Shown here piece by piece: positions 1-11,557 of a stretch of 64,000 bases of DNA. The notes under the pieces were generated by a model that saw only the letters and a program-made list of their open reading frames with translations, did not search any database and was not told the origin of the DNA. The DNA lies in assembly GCA_030068075.1 (NCBI GenBank), contig CM057842.1, positions 42,928,659 to 42,992,658 on the forward strand. The letters are read 5' to 3'. This DNA comes from Paguma larvata. Its lineage: Eukaryota; Chordata; Mammalia; Carnivora; Viverridae. A program made the position numbers and the translations under genes. Within the stretch, counting starts at the first letter, position 1, and the number at the start of each line of letters is the position of its first letter.

Positions 1-489
1 GATCCATGAAATCTGCTTGATATTTGTCTATTGGGACTATATTCCATTGTCATTTTTGAGAAAACAGCAGTGTTATTTCATAAGAAGGAATGACACCTAT
101 AGATGTTTCATTAATTATACAGTGCTATAAAATATGAATCAGCCTAGTGGAGTGGTTATGTTGATTTTTAGTAGTATTATTGTTTGACTCTGAAGTTATA
201 TGTGCAATTCACATTTCACAGCTGATTGGCAGGCCTCCTGAATCATTACATCTGACCCTATGCCTCTCCCACTTTACATAGTAACAGGGAGGCAGTGTGG
301 AAAATTCATTGTACATGAAAATTTAGCTATTTGTTAGTCAGATGATCTATCTGTGGTTATTTAATTTCATCCACCAAAGTAAAATAGTTCTTGTATACCC
401 TAAGTGAGTAGGTGGATGGCCTATTCACATACAATTCTTTCAATGTTTCTTCATGTTTGAAAATTTTCACCAAATATTAGAAGAAGAAA

Positions 490-695
490 TAAAAGATCAT
501 ACAGTCTTCAGAGCCAAACCGCCTAGGTTCAGATCCCAGCTCTTGTGGCATAACTTTGGGCAAGTCCCTTTACCTCTCTGTGCCTCGGTTTCCTCAACTA
601 TAAAACATAACTTACTGGGTTGTGATAAAAATTTAAGTGAGTCAGTATTTCCAAAGAACCTAGAAGAGTAATAGGTACAAGGAAACAAGACTATG
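490..695 (+). repeat. MIR SINE relic
   Basis: The order CTTTGGGCAAGTCCCTTTACC, then CTCTGTGCCTCGGTTTCCTC and ACTATAAAAC, is the MIR core and 3' pattern (loss of electrolyte-like motif, 'cctcagtttcctcatctgtaaaat'). It is diverged, as expected for this ancient family. Confidence 0.75.
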
Positions 696-2460
696 TGTGT
701 ATATGTATATACATTTTTAATTGTAAAATAAAAATTCATCTACCACTTAGTAGATATTGTTTCCTGTTGTTTTTATGTAAATCATAGAAAATTAAATTCA
801 AAAAAACTTTAAGAATAATTTAATTCAACACTCTTAATTCCAAATGTAACACAAATAAGTGTATGAGCATTCTTGGACAGTTAACACAATCAGGTCTATA
901 AATCAGGTTTTCCAATTGTAAGACCCATATTACTGCTAACACACTGGAATTTCTCCTTCGGCAGTGGCCGAGGAAAAAAAATGAACAGTTTTTGGTACTA
1001 TATTCTTTTTCATTTAATTTTATATTGTTTGATGCTTTTAAGTAAATTAAAATATGTTTGATTTTCACAAATCTCACTGGATTTCATGTGCTCAAATATT
1101 TGTACCTTAGTTGTAATTTAGGCTATCAAGTATGGGAATAATTCAACAAATTATAATATTTTTGTGTTATTTACTACATTGTAATATTGAGATGTAGTAG
1201 AATGAAAAAGAAAAAAAAGATTGCTTGTTTTATATAATTCCAGTTCATTTTTCTCTTGATTCTTTTGGGTGCCTAGAAAACAAAATGAAAATTTAACAAA
1301 TTGGCTTCAGGCTAGGAAGCTGTTTAAATACATTTTCCTTAAGTCTGTTCCGTATTATTTTACATTTCACAGTTGCGATGGATTAATCTCATAGCTACTA
1401 TTCACTTAAAAATGAAAGTAGTAACAAATCAAAATATGTACAATAATTCTGGTCTTCAATACCTTAAAACCTTAATAACGTCATTACCTAAGACTAACAA
1501 TAATGACAAGATGTCTTCGTTTGTTAATAACACAATGGAATTTTTAAGGAGGGAAAGGAGCATTTAACAGAAAATAATCGTTTGTCTCCAAATACTACAT
1601 GAAAAATAACCCATATTATTTACAAGAAATAGCTAATAATTATTAAAAGGGGTGATAATAAGGGATTTCCTAGGAGATTCTGTCCATTGTTGGAGGAGAT
1701 ACAGTCTCCAGATTTTTGAGAATTAGGTTATCTACAGCTGCTCTGCTGAAGCTCTGGGAGATGAGCAATCACCATCAGTGACAAAACTGTGAAGTTTCAA
1801 TAAAGGAGCCTCCTGGCATGGGCCTGAGGCTCTAGCACTGTGGCTTGTTGTCCCACCCCATGAATATTCAAAGCCTGAAATCTGGAGACCTTCATGCATC
1901 TCCTGGAAAGGCAGTCCATTTCCTCATTCCCAGTCAGTGCACGCATGCACGTGTACACACACACACTCCAGAAGAAAATGATAGACCTTCTTCTTAGTAC
2001 AAAAACATTACTATTTTATAATAAGTAAACAAACAAAGTTCTTTTGTTGGAAATGTATATATAAAGAATCTCTCCAATCCTCATGTAAAATGTACTAATA
2101 GCAGAACTTTAAGAATAAACCCTCATGTTTGATATTGCAGGAAAGTATGTATGCATTTTAATGGCTATTACTATTCATATCTTCAGAATAAAAGGTGGCA
2201 TATCTCTTTTAGATATCCCACGTAATCCTTTGTTCCACCCAGTGAATTTTGCTTCGCTTATACCTCAGAGGCTGTGTTTTATAGCATATGATGACAAATA
2301 TAGACTTCACATTTGATGACAGCCCAGCAGAAATGCATATTGCATTTACAACAGACAAACCTAGTTTTATTGGTAGAGACAACCATTCCTTTTGGCATAT
2401 GGAATGTTTTCATAGTTTTTCGTTTTTTCCTTTTAATCTTGAAAGGTATTTGCATTCAGT
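696..2460. other. Intron without recognised feature
   Basis: AT-rich unique-looking sequence. A short CA-rich patch lies near 1940-1965. No coding exon or clear repeat was recognised. Confidence 0.5.
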
Positions 2461-2461
2461 G

Positions 2462-2640
2462 TAGTGTGTTTCTCAACCTTGGCTATATACTAGAATCATC
2501 TGTGGAGCTTTAAAAAATCCTGATGCTTGTGTCCCACTCCCAGATGAGGAGTTGCTTGGTTAAGTGCAACCAAGGATTTTTAAAGCTCTCTTCAGTTACT
2601 GCAATGTGCTGTGGAGGATGGGACCAGCTGGGGCCCAATC
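2462..2640 (+). mobile_element. MER5A-like hAT (Charlie-type) MITE relic
   Basis: The run 'tttctcaaccttggctatatactagaatcatctgtggagctt' followed by 'tgtcccactcccag' follows the MER5A order (nnttctcaaa...agaatcacctggagggctt...ccccacccccag). The copy is old and diverged. Confidence 0.6.
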
Positions 2641-5394
2641 TCCAGAATTATAGTAAGTGTACCTAGTTAGCCGAAGCCTAAAGGAAGACTTAGACTAGAT
2701 CTCCAGACCTGCCCTCTTCCCAGTTCTATAAAATGAATCACTTCACGTATTTTCAAAACGTTTTTAATAATTATATAATTATTGAAATTCGAAAATGCAT
2801 GTTTCCCCAATTATTACTTATGGCTGAGTATCCCTTTTGTTCACACATTTAATCATCACTCTATAAATATTGTTACCATTCCTCTGGGAAAGTCATTGAT
2901 AAAAATGTAATTATTAGAACTAGCTATAACATTTGGTTGGCCCTTGTTGTAATTAGAACCACAATTAGTATACACTAATATACTATCTAATAAAAGTGTC
3001 TGTGCTTTAATGCATCACAATCACATACTTTTTCATATTAGAGGTTTGAGTTCTTAGTTCTGCACCATGTAAGAGTGACTTTTGTTCGGGGACTTTGATT
3101 ACTTGTTGTACAAACCTCAGAAAACTGTAAATAATGCGTTATTTAATGACATTCATCTTACATGGGGTAAAACCACTTACAGATTGCTTCTCTTGCCCAG
3201 ACACAAATAGTGATTGAAGAGGGAAAAGAAAAGCCAGTGAGGAATAATTTTAATTGTGCATTGTTGTGGCAATTTTATTCTGGCTTTTGTTGTATTTTAA
3301 TAGTGACAGCTGCATCCAGAATTTCTTGTTTTCATAACTAGTGCAATTTCCTTTTCCTGAAAGCTCTATGTAGTCGTAACCTAGTCTTTTGTTTTCCTGC
3401 TTTGACTAAGGAAATTAATTTTTCTTTGTTACTAGATGGATAAAAGACAAATGTTAAAAGGTGTCAATTGCATGCAGTTTTTTCGTATGGAGAAAGCGTC
3501 CAATCTTGTGGTCTGTCTTCAACTAATTTCAGATAGGATTTTATTTTTCTGGCCACCCGTGGATTTGTCACAAATTAATTAAATGCTCCATTTCTTTTAT
3601 CTAATTGAGGACATTTCTACCTCTGATGAATAATTTCATAAAGTTTATTACAAAGGAAATGTGAGTTACTGTTTATGCAGAGTAAACACACAGAACAGCT
3701 CTATTTCACCCTTTGCTTGTGGCAGAGATCTTACAGACACCCCACTGGGAGGCATTCCCTCTTGAAGAAGGTCCATCTCTTCCTTTTTTTTACTTACAGT
3801 ATGAAAATGTGCTTGACCCCAAGCTTCAAAGCAGAGGGGTCAGCTTTACCTAGCAGGTACACTGTGTATTAAATCAATAAAATGGCAGAGTAGGAAACCA
3901 GTGAAATTTGGAATTGGATTCTAGTGAGAGTCAGTCAGGCCAAATAGATCTGATATTTTCTGAGTGAACTGTTTGAAGAATTGGCCTTCAAAGTCGTCCT
4001 TGGTTTTCAGTGGTTCCCTCAGCCAAGAAGCATCACATATAACGTGGGGTCACAAATCCAGATGCCTACAGAGGGCAGGTACAGAAAGAAATAAGTGATG
4101 CTCATCAGGTAGATGATAATAGGTGCTGATAGAGGCTGTGGCCTGGACTTTGTAGAATGTGTGGCTCATGCAAGACAGTTGGCATTTACTGAGTGCCACT
4201 TTCTGCCTCATAGGAGTGCTGGCACAGCGTTGCAAGGCTTTCAATGTTTTCAGAGGAGCTATAAGTCTGGATTTTTATTTTAAATGATCAAAAATAATTT
4301 ATAAGAGGTTAAAGCACCATACCAGCAACATAATAGATACGTTTGGCCCAGGTTTAGCAAGGGACTTTACATTTGATAGATTCAAGATCCCCTAACTTTT
4401 CTGTAAAAAGGAAGAAGGAGAAAGAACATCCAGAATGAGAGGAAGTTTAGCATGATGCCGTAGTCCCTGAAGATGCAGGAAGGGAGTTTCCATCAACACT
4501 ACCCTCCAGAAGGGAAGAACTAACCACAGAGAGGATTAGCATGACAGGAAGAAGGCTACTCAGTTAGTATTACCTCTTCATATACAAGATCCGGTCACCC
4601 AACTTCTGAGTGTCAGAATTAGGACCAGACAGTGACCATAAGAAAATTATAAAACTGCTAGGAGGCTTTGAGAGAATATGAATTCCAGCTCATTCTGTGG
4701 TAAGGGTCCAAAGACCACCAAGGATAACTAAGAACCTTCCCAAATCCTATCACTAGTTAGTGACACAGTCTATCTCCCAGTTGCATTTGGTACAAATATT
4801 TTCCAGTGTATGAGTGCTCAATATTTTTTTTCGACTCTCCCTGCAATGTATTACAACTTTAAAAAGAGTTATTCATGGTATATTTCATCAGAAAGCTTCA
4901 TGGTTGATCTGCTCTGGCTGTTAATGACAGATGAATCATCATGCAGCATTTACTGAATTATACAACCATTAAAAATGCAGTTTGTGTAGGCTCTGTAGAA
5001 TTGTTGAAAGTGCTTATCATTAGTGCAAAAGCTGGATGGAAAATAGTACATGCATTTTGATTACTACTGTTATTATAGTTGAATTACAAAAAATTGGAAG
5101 GAAATATACCAAAAGTAGCTGTTAAGGAAATGGAATTACATGTCATTTAAAAAAAATGGTTTTTTTTCTCTGAATTTATCTCTCTATATATACTTTTAAT
5201 AAAAATAAATTTACAGCTACCAGAATCAATTATTATTTGAACATCTACTAAAAAGTCCAGGAATATGCTAGTTTGTTATAGGGAGATAATATTAGTTAGC
5301 CTCATCCGTAAACTGGAAATGCTAAGAAGTAATGAAATAAATATTGAAAGAAAGAAAGGAAGAAATATGAATAAATATAGAAAGAGCATATGTT
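2641..5394. other. Intron without recognised gene
   Basis: Mostly unique AT-rich sequence. 4030-4240 has weak L2/MIR-like wording. 4860-5110 is rich in TAAT/ATTA cores and looks like typical conserved non-coding DNA, though that cannot be shown here. Confidence 0.45.
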
Positions 5395-5605
5395 AGATTT
5401 CACCAGACATGGCTCTTGCTCTCCGCTCTGTCATTTAGTCATATTGCCTTGGGAAAGGAACTTAACCTTTCTCAAAGTCTCAGGTTTATCATCTGTAAAA
5501 TCCAAAGGATAATAATGCCTCTCTCATAGTTGAAATGAGATAGTGCATGTAAAGCACTTAGCAAGGAGCCTGTCAGGGAGACATGTTCTATAAATGTTAC
5601 CTATT
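5395..5605 (+). repeat. MIR SINE relic, nearly full length
   Basis: It contains 'gccttgggaaaggaacttaacctttctcaaagtctcaggtttatcatctgtaaaat', then 'gataataatgcctctctcatag' and 'aaagcacttagcaaggagcctg', in the order of the MIR consensus. Confidence 0.8.
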
Positions 5606-5689
5606 ATCACTACTATTGTGGAACTTCCCCTCTTCCAGAACCAGTAATAATGGTAGCACTAGGAACCTAATAATTATAGTAGTGATCAC

Positions 5690-6005
5690 TCATTACTGAA
5701 ATGAGTGCCCACTAAATACCAGGTAGAGTGGTAGGACTGCTCCTTGCTGGTTCTAAGTTTTACACAATTCTTTTAAAAAAGTACTAATGTGAATGCTATT
5801 ATAAGGAAATATAATTATTAAAAGTAATGTGGTGATATGACATTATATATTATTATATAATATAGTGTTATAATAATACTATTATGATGAAAGTGAGGCT
5901 TATAGAGTTTAAGTGACTGTTTCAATAACTTGTAGCTAAAAATCGAGGAGCTAGGATTTAAAACCAGACTTCTGTGATTCCAAAACTGAGTTATTTCCTC
6001 TGTTC
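5690..6005 (-). repeat. MIR/L2-type relic
   Basis: Reading the minus strand, the MIR order is recognisable: 'aaagtgaggcttatagagtttaagtgactgtttcaataacttgtagcta' corresponds to the inverse of the conserved core. An AT-rich stretch at 5825-5880 interrupts it. Confidence 0.5.
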
Positions 6006-6818
6006 TGCAGACAAATCTATGTGTAGTCTTAGAAAATGGCATGGCTCTACATAGTGAATGGCCAAGTGGGGAAGTACCAAGACTAGAGACATTTCTTCAC
6101 TAGTTGTACTGCCAGGGAGTTAGATGCTTTGCCAAAAAGGAACGTGAGAGTTGATGAGAAAGATAATATATTTTAGGGTACAGCTCTAGAGTAATGCTGG
6201 TTGCCAAAGCCACGAGACATGAAGTCCAAAGACAAAGTGAAGTTGAACAAGTATTCACTCCCAAAGACAGAGGTATTATAGGAATCAGTATGCAGCGAGA
6301 GAGCAGGCGAGGCTAGTTATAGAGAGGACAGTGAGAACATACTTGGCCTTGTGCTCAGTCCCTGTTAAAGTTGAGGGTTGTGTAGAGAAGTTAAATAGTT
6401 TAAAGGCATGGAAAGAAAATGGACAATAATTGGATTATTGGGGGAAACTATGACCTTTTAAAAATGTACTCCTTCAATTAAAATAATAGAATATATTATA
6501 AAGTTTTAGGAGATTTTGACATGGAAATACCTAAATTCACAAATACCTTGTAGTATGACTTTATTCGGCATTTTTCCTGTAGAGAGATAAAGTTTAGTCT
6601 CGACACCATACTCAGTCTCTACATGAGGAAGAATAGGTACTAGAAAAGCTACGTGCCATGCTGAGGTGGTGTTGGTACTCCTCATTGACCTCTTGCAGTT
6701 TGAACAGTGCCTTAGCAAAATCACAAGATGTCTAGCAGCACTGTGGATCATTTACAGAAATCAACATCTGTAACATTTCTCCTTCAACATCAAGATTCTG
6801 TTAAAATTAAAAGTCCTC

Positions 6819-7030
6819 GGGGCGCCCGAGTGGCGCAGTCAGTTAAGTGTCCAGCTTCAGCTCGGGTCATGATCCCACGGTCTGTAAGTTCAAGCCCCGT
6901 GTCGGGCTCTGTGCTGATGGCTCAGAGCCTGAAGGCTGCTTCAGGTTCTGTGTCTCCCTCTCTCCCTGCCCCTCCCCTGCTCATGCTTTGTCTCTCCTGC
7001 TCTCAAAAATAAATAAAACATTAAAAAAAA
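6819..7030 (+). mobile_element. tRNA-Lys SINE (felid SINEC_Fc-like)
   Basis: The GGGGCGCCCGAGTGGCGCAG head with pol III box sequences is followed by the CT-rich middle and an AATAAATAAAA tail. A 16-bp perfect target duplication (aaaattaaaagtcctc) lies at 6803-6818 and 7027-7042. The open frames across it are SINE sequence, not protein genes. Confidence 0.95.
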
Positions 7031-7042
7031 TTAAAAGTCCTC

Positions 7043-8040
7043 ATAAACTCCACATAGGTATCTTCACAGATCTTCATAAAGGTTTCTGGTACATATAGGC
7101 AAAGATAATATATTCACATCAACAAAATTATCATAGGATATGACCTCAGATCGAAATATACACCTGAACTTGCATCACACTATACATATATGTAATTTCC
7201 TCCATTCCTCACTAGAGCTGCACCAGTTCCTTGTATCCACTTCCCAGTGACAGAATCAGCTCCTTGTTTCTCTGTAGAAGAAAGCAGAGATCTCATTGCA
7301 GAAGGTAATGTTGTGAGTTCACCTGTCAATTTTCTTTTCTTTGTCAGTAGTAAATTGCTTACTCGTGAAGAAAACTGTTAGCTATATTTCTCAGCAATTT
7401 TATCTATTCGATTTGTGACTGCTTAGTTAGACGCAATTAGTATCACACAAGAACACAAGATAAAATAATCATGAGACCTCTTCCAGAGGAGATGTGGTTC
7501 TTAAATTATACAGTTTTGGCTTTAGAATTAAAGGAATCATTACATTAAGAATCAAATTCAAATAAACATTTCTATGCCTCTACTGTGTATCAGATTTCAT
7601 GGCGATTTGGCTTGGAGACCCAATGATTTTGCCTACACAAAATTCAACTTGAGATCATTAGTATTTTAGACCTCTGTCCCTAAACATGGACATTAGTCAA
7701 CTCTGTATTCTGGATTTTATGGAGTACTTTATACATGTCATATTTCAAACATAAGCCTTCCTAATACAATTTCAAATTAATTTATTTTAAAACTAGTTCA
7801 AAAGTAAACTTGGAAATTACAGAAACTGGACTACATATTTTTCTTGTCTGACAGTTTATTTTATTATTTATTTACCTGGAATTTTGTAGTTTGTCAAAAA
7901 GATACTGATGTGGGGAGAGAAAGAGTGGGAAAACGGGAGGGAGACAGGATGAGGCAGAGAGAGAAAGCTGTTTTTGTTGGATTATGGTACGTATGTTTCT
8001 CAGTATTTAGAGGAATAATTTAGAATTTTTTTTTCATTTT
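7043..8040. other. Intron without recognised feature
   Basis: Unique-looking sequence. A short purine-rich patch (GGGAGAGAAAGAG...) lies at 7910-7970. Confidence 0.45.
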
Positions 8041-9640
8041 CTTATCATGATAACTGTCAAACTGCACTGGATTCTTTAAATGTTTGTAGAATTTGTGGAT
8101 CCATCTGTGTCTGATTCTTTGGTAGTTCTTGGACAGCTTTCTCTCTACTCTAACTGACCTAATTAGGTTTTATGTTTCCTCTAGTGCTAGTTGGGACATT
8201 AATATTTTACTACTGATCATCCGTTTGCATAGAATTGAAACAAATAATCTCTTTGGATTTTTTAAATTTCCTCAGTGTTTGTAGCTGTTCATTTTTTATT
8301 TTGTGTATGAGGACTTGTAGTATTTTTTTATGTAAGATTGTCAAACCATTTAACTCTTTTATTGTTTCTTTAAATTAGGTGTATTAAATCATTAGTCTGT
8401 TTACTAATTGATTTCTTTTTTTGTTTATGTTTATTTTCTTCCCTTCATTTTTGCTTGTTGCAATTTTTCTTTGTTCTTTACTTACATACTAATACATTTA
8501 TTTCATTAAATTAAAGAACATGGGTGTTCTTTGAAGCATTGCTTTTCTTGGCTATATAGGTTTTATATGATGTTTTTACTCTGTTATTTTGAAAGTATCC
8601 TATAGTTTTCATTTTTGTTTTCTACTTGATCTTTGACTGCTTTTAATTGCCCATTTTTTTCTTAGTTTATAATTAGTCTACTCTTTTATTTGAAAATTTA
8701 TTGTGTGTACCTAGGTCAATTGTGACTCTTACACAGACATGTTTCTCTGTTGAACATAGTGTTATATAGAGATACAGATATAAATCTAGATTTGTCTCTA
8801 TCATCTGTTTATATCTATCAAGTAGGTTTTGCTTAGAATTATGTTTGTTAGAATCCTATGAGTTATTTATTCCCCATTTGAACTGTCATGCTGTGAAAGA
8901 GACAAATCATTGTTTCCTAATATTTTCAGTGATCGAGAGAATCCCAAGCAGGCTCTGTACTGTCATTGCAGAGCCCCATTGTGGGGCTCAAACTCACAAA
9001 ACCTTGACATCATGACCTGAGACGAAACTGAGAGTCATATGCTTAACTGACTGAGCTACCCAGTCGCCTTGTCCTTTCAATTCTTAGTCATTTCTATTCT
9101 ATTTTTTTTCATTTTTCAACTCTATCTTTGTCTTTTACTATATTCATACCAATATTTTCTCTTTTGTAGAGTTTCTAATTTGTGTGTATGTCCATAATTG
9201 TTTTAACTTATTCTATTACTTTGTGCTTTCCCAGCTTATATTCTTCTGATATCACAACATACATTCCTGAGCTTTTGTATCTTTGAATTCATTTTATATT
9301 TTATAAGTTTGTTTCTTTACTAAGATATTTAATATGTGGTAATATATTTGACCACATTTCACCTGTTCTATGGTAGCATATTTTCAGTGCATATTCTTTT
9401 TTCTGTCATTCCCTTTTGCTCTTCCATTCATCATTTTTGTTTTTATGTATTCAAAATATTCTTTACTGTTTTTTTTTTACCATTAGTATTACTCATCTTC
9501 GAATAGGTAAGTTCTTTCTGGAACATTTGGTACTGTAAAAAGTCAAAACTGTCTTCCAGACTACCAAGAATTCTCCTATTTTTTAGGCTATAATTCTCTC
9601 CAACCAATGGAGATCAATAGTTATAGTGATGCTCACAATA
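8041..9640 (-). mobile_element. Degenerate T-rich LINE (HAL1/L1-like), antisense
   Basis: The + strand is long and T-rich, with phrases such as 'acatgggtgttctttgaagcattgcttttcttggctatatagg' and 'catttatttcattaaattaaag' that recall reverse-complemented HAL1/L1 ORF2. It is heavily decayed, with no intact frame. A SINE interrupts it at about 8931. Confidence 0.4.
8931..9070 (-). mobile_element. tRNA-Lys SINE, tail-less copy
   Basis: On the minus strand it reads GGCGACTGGGTAGCTCAGTCAGTTAAGC..., the tRNA head and body. The CT-rich region and A-tail are missing, so the copy is truncated at its 3' side. Confidence 0.85.
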
Positions 9641-10234
9641 TGACAACTTTCTTGCTACTGCTTAAACCTAACTATGCCATATATTCATCTTCTGTGTGAT
9701 TCTATGTTTATTCTTACATTTCTTGTTTCTTAAGATTTTCTACAAAACCAATTTCATAGTGTCCTTAGTTTTTTTCATAAAACCATCCTTTTTATTTCAA
9801 ACAAGATATTATTTTTTGGGCATCCTGCTTTGGAGAGCTATCATCTCAATTTTTTTCTGGATCTTTATGAACTCCTTTTTGACCATAAGAGCATTTGGCA
9901 GCTTTCTGCATATATTGTGTTTCAGAGATTTCCATAGATACTCCCTGTTTTTGTCTATGATAGAGGTTGCACTTCCTTCGTATATTCTTGTTACTTTGTG
10001 GTGATTTCCAACAAGAAAAGCAGGAAGCACTGACTTTACATACCAACTTCAACTTAAAACTGCATATTTCTGAAGACCTTCTAAAGGGAGCATTTATTGA
10101 AAAGCAACATAATAAAGGATAAGGAATTGTGAAAATAAATGCATAAAGGCGTTATATACATATTCAAAATAAATTTTTAAAACAAACAAATTTTGTATTA
10201 TATAGTCTTATAATTTGGAAATTTCTTCACACTA

Positions 10235-10430
10235 TCATAGTTTGAGGCAATACAGTGTGGTTGAACTTGGATGTTTAATATCAGACAACCTTAATTTAAA
10301 TCTTATTTTGCTACCTTAGTAATTAGTTTTCTTCAGCCTTTATGTAAAAATAAGGTATCAGTAGAATATATCTCACAAGATTGTTTTAAAGATTAAATGG
10401 GATACTTTATGAAAAGTACATTGCATATTC
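10235..10430 (+). repeat. MIR SINE relic
   Basis: The order 'aatacagtgtggttgaacttgg', 'tttgctaccttagtaattag', 'atgtaaaaataaggtatcagtag' and 'caagattgttttaaagattaaatggg' matches a diverged full-length MIR. Confidence 0.65.
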
Positions 10431-10433
10431 TGT

Positions 10434-10805
10434 GTCTTAGCTAGGACTGCTTTGACAAAATGCCATGAAGCGAATGGTTTAAACAGCACACATTTATTTT
10501 CTCACAATTCTGGGTGCTCATAATTCCATGATCAAGGTGCTGGTTGATTGATTTTCTCATGAGGACTCTCTTCCTAGTTTGCAGGTGGCTTCCTATCCCC
10601 TCACATGGCAGAGAGAGAGAGAGAGAGAGCATGAGCTCTCTGGCGTCTCCTCTTAAAAGGGCACTGACACCCATCAGATCAGGACTCTACACTTTTGACC
10701 TCATTTAATCTTAATTTACTTCTTTACTCCAAATACATCCACACTGAGAGTTACAGCTATAATGTAGGAGTTGGGGCGGGGGGTATGCAGTTCAGTCCCC
10801 ATTAC
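10434..10805 (-). mobile_element. MaLR-type (MLT1-like) LTR relic
   Basis: It begins 'cttagctaggactgctttgacaaaatgccatgaag' and continues 'acacatttattttctcacaattctggg', 'gatcaaggtgctggttg', 'ctcacatggcagag' and 'gacctcatttaatcttaattta', the reverse of a common MaLR LTR. An internal (GA)n run at 10610-10629 is included. The exact subfamily is not certain. Confidence 0.6.
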
Positions 10806-11044
10806 GTTTTTAAATACACCATTAAATTTAATACCCCAAATGTAAACTTGTTTAAATTTAACACAAAAGTATATCTTCTCTTAATATCACTGAGGTTTGT
10901 TTTGTTTTGTTTTTTATTTGAGGTCAAACTCATGATTTTAATTACTTTGAGGTATGCATTTCACTGGGTTTTAGTATATTCACAAAGTTGTACAGCCATC
11001 ACCACTGTCCTCCGAGTATTGTTCAGAAAAGAGACAACTTAACA

Positions 11045-11557
11045 GGCTTGGCTGCTGTTTTCGAAAGGATCGCTTGATTGGCTAGCCCTTGTCAAGCATC
11101 TGGAAACATCTATTTCCGTATGTTTCCCACTAACTTAACTGAGAAGAATAGCTCACTGATCCTAAACTGTTTATGCACACAGTATCGTTTCTAATGAATA
11201 CCTGTTTTTCTTCTGGGAATCTTTAAATTTGGCATGTGCCACCCAGAGACTGCTTGAATGACCAATGCCCAGTAAAAACCCTGGGTACTGAATCTTCCAT
11301 GACTTTCCCTGGTAGATGGCATCTCACAGACGTTTTTAAAACATTTTGCTTTTGGATGAGTCCACTGGGAAAAAATTTGGAAACATCCCTGGCTTCCTCA
11401 GGTCTTTACTCTGTGTGCCTTTTCCATTTGCTGATTTTGCTTTGTATCCCTTCACACCGTGATAGAATGAATCATATCTGTGAGTATTCCTGTCCAGGTC
11501 CTGTGAGTCCTCCTAGCAAGTTATCAAAGTTGGCATGGCTTTGGGGACTCCTGAAAT
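11045..11557 (+). mobile_element. Solo LTR of an ERVL-class endogenous retrovirus (old)
   Basis: Non-L1 sequence sits inside the L1. It carries LTR-like wording: 'gcttgattggctagcccttgtcaagcatc', 'catgtgccacccagagactgcttgaatgaccaatgcccagtaaaaaccctgggtactgaatc', 'gctgattttgctttgtatccc' and 'cctgtgagtcctcctagcaag'. The edges are approximate, starting near TGCTG and ending near CTCCTGAAA. No internal viral genes are present. The class is inferred from memory of LTR41-like elements. Confidence 0.55.

Noticed and set aside
4500..4545. 'gaggattagcatgacagg' resembling part of U6 snRNA
   Set aside because: Only a short piece matches; the rest of the snRNA and its terminator are absent.
6819..7030. 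tRNA gene prediction from the tRNA-like head
   Set aside because: The head belongs to a tRNA-Lys-derived SINE with a CT-rich body, A-tail and target duplication; the same holds for the other SINE heads.
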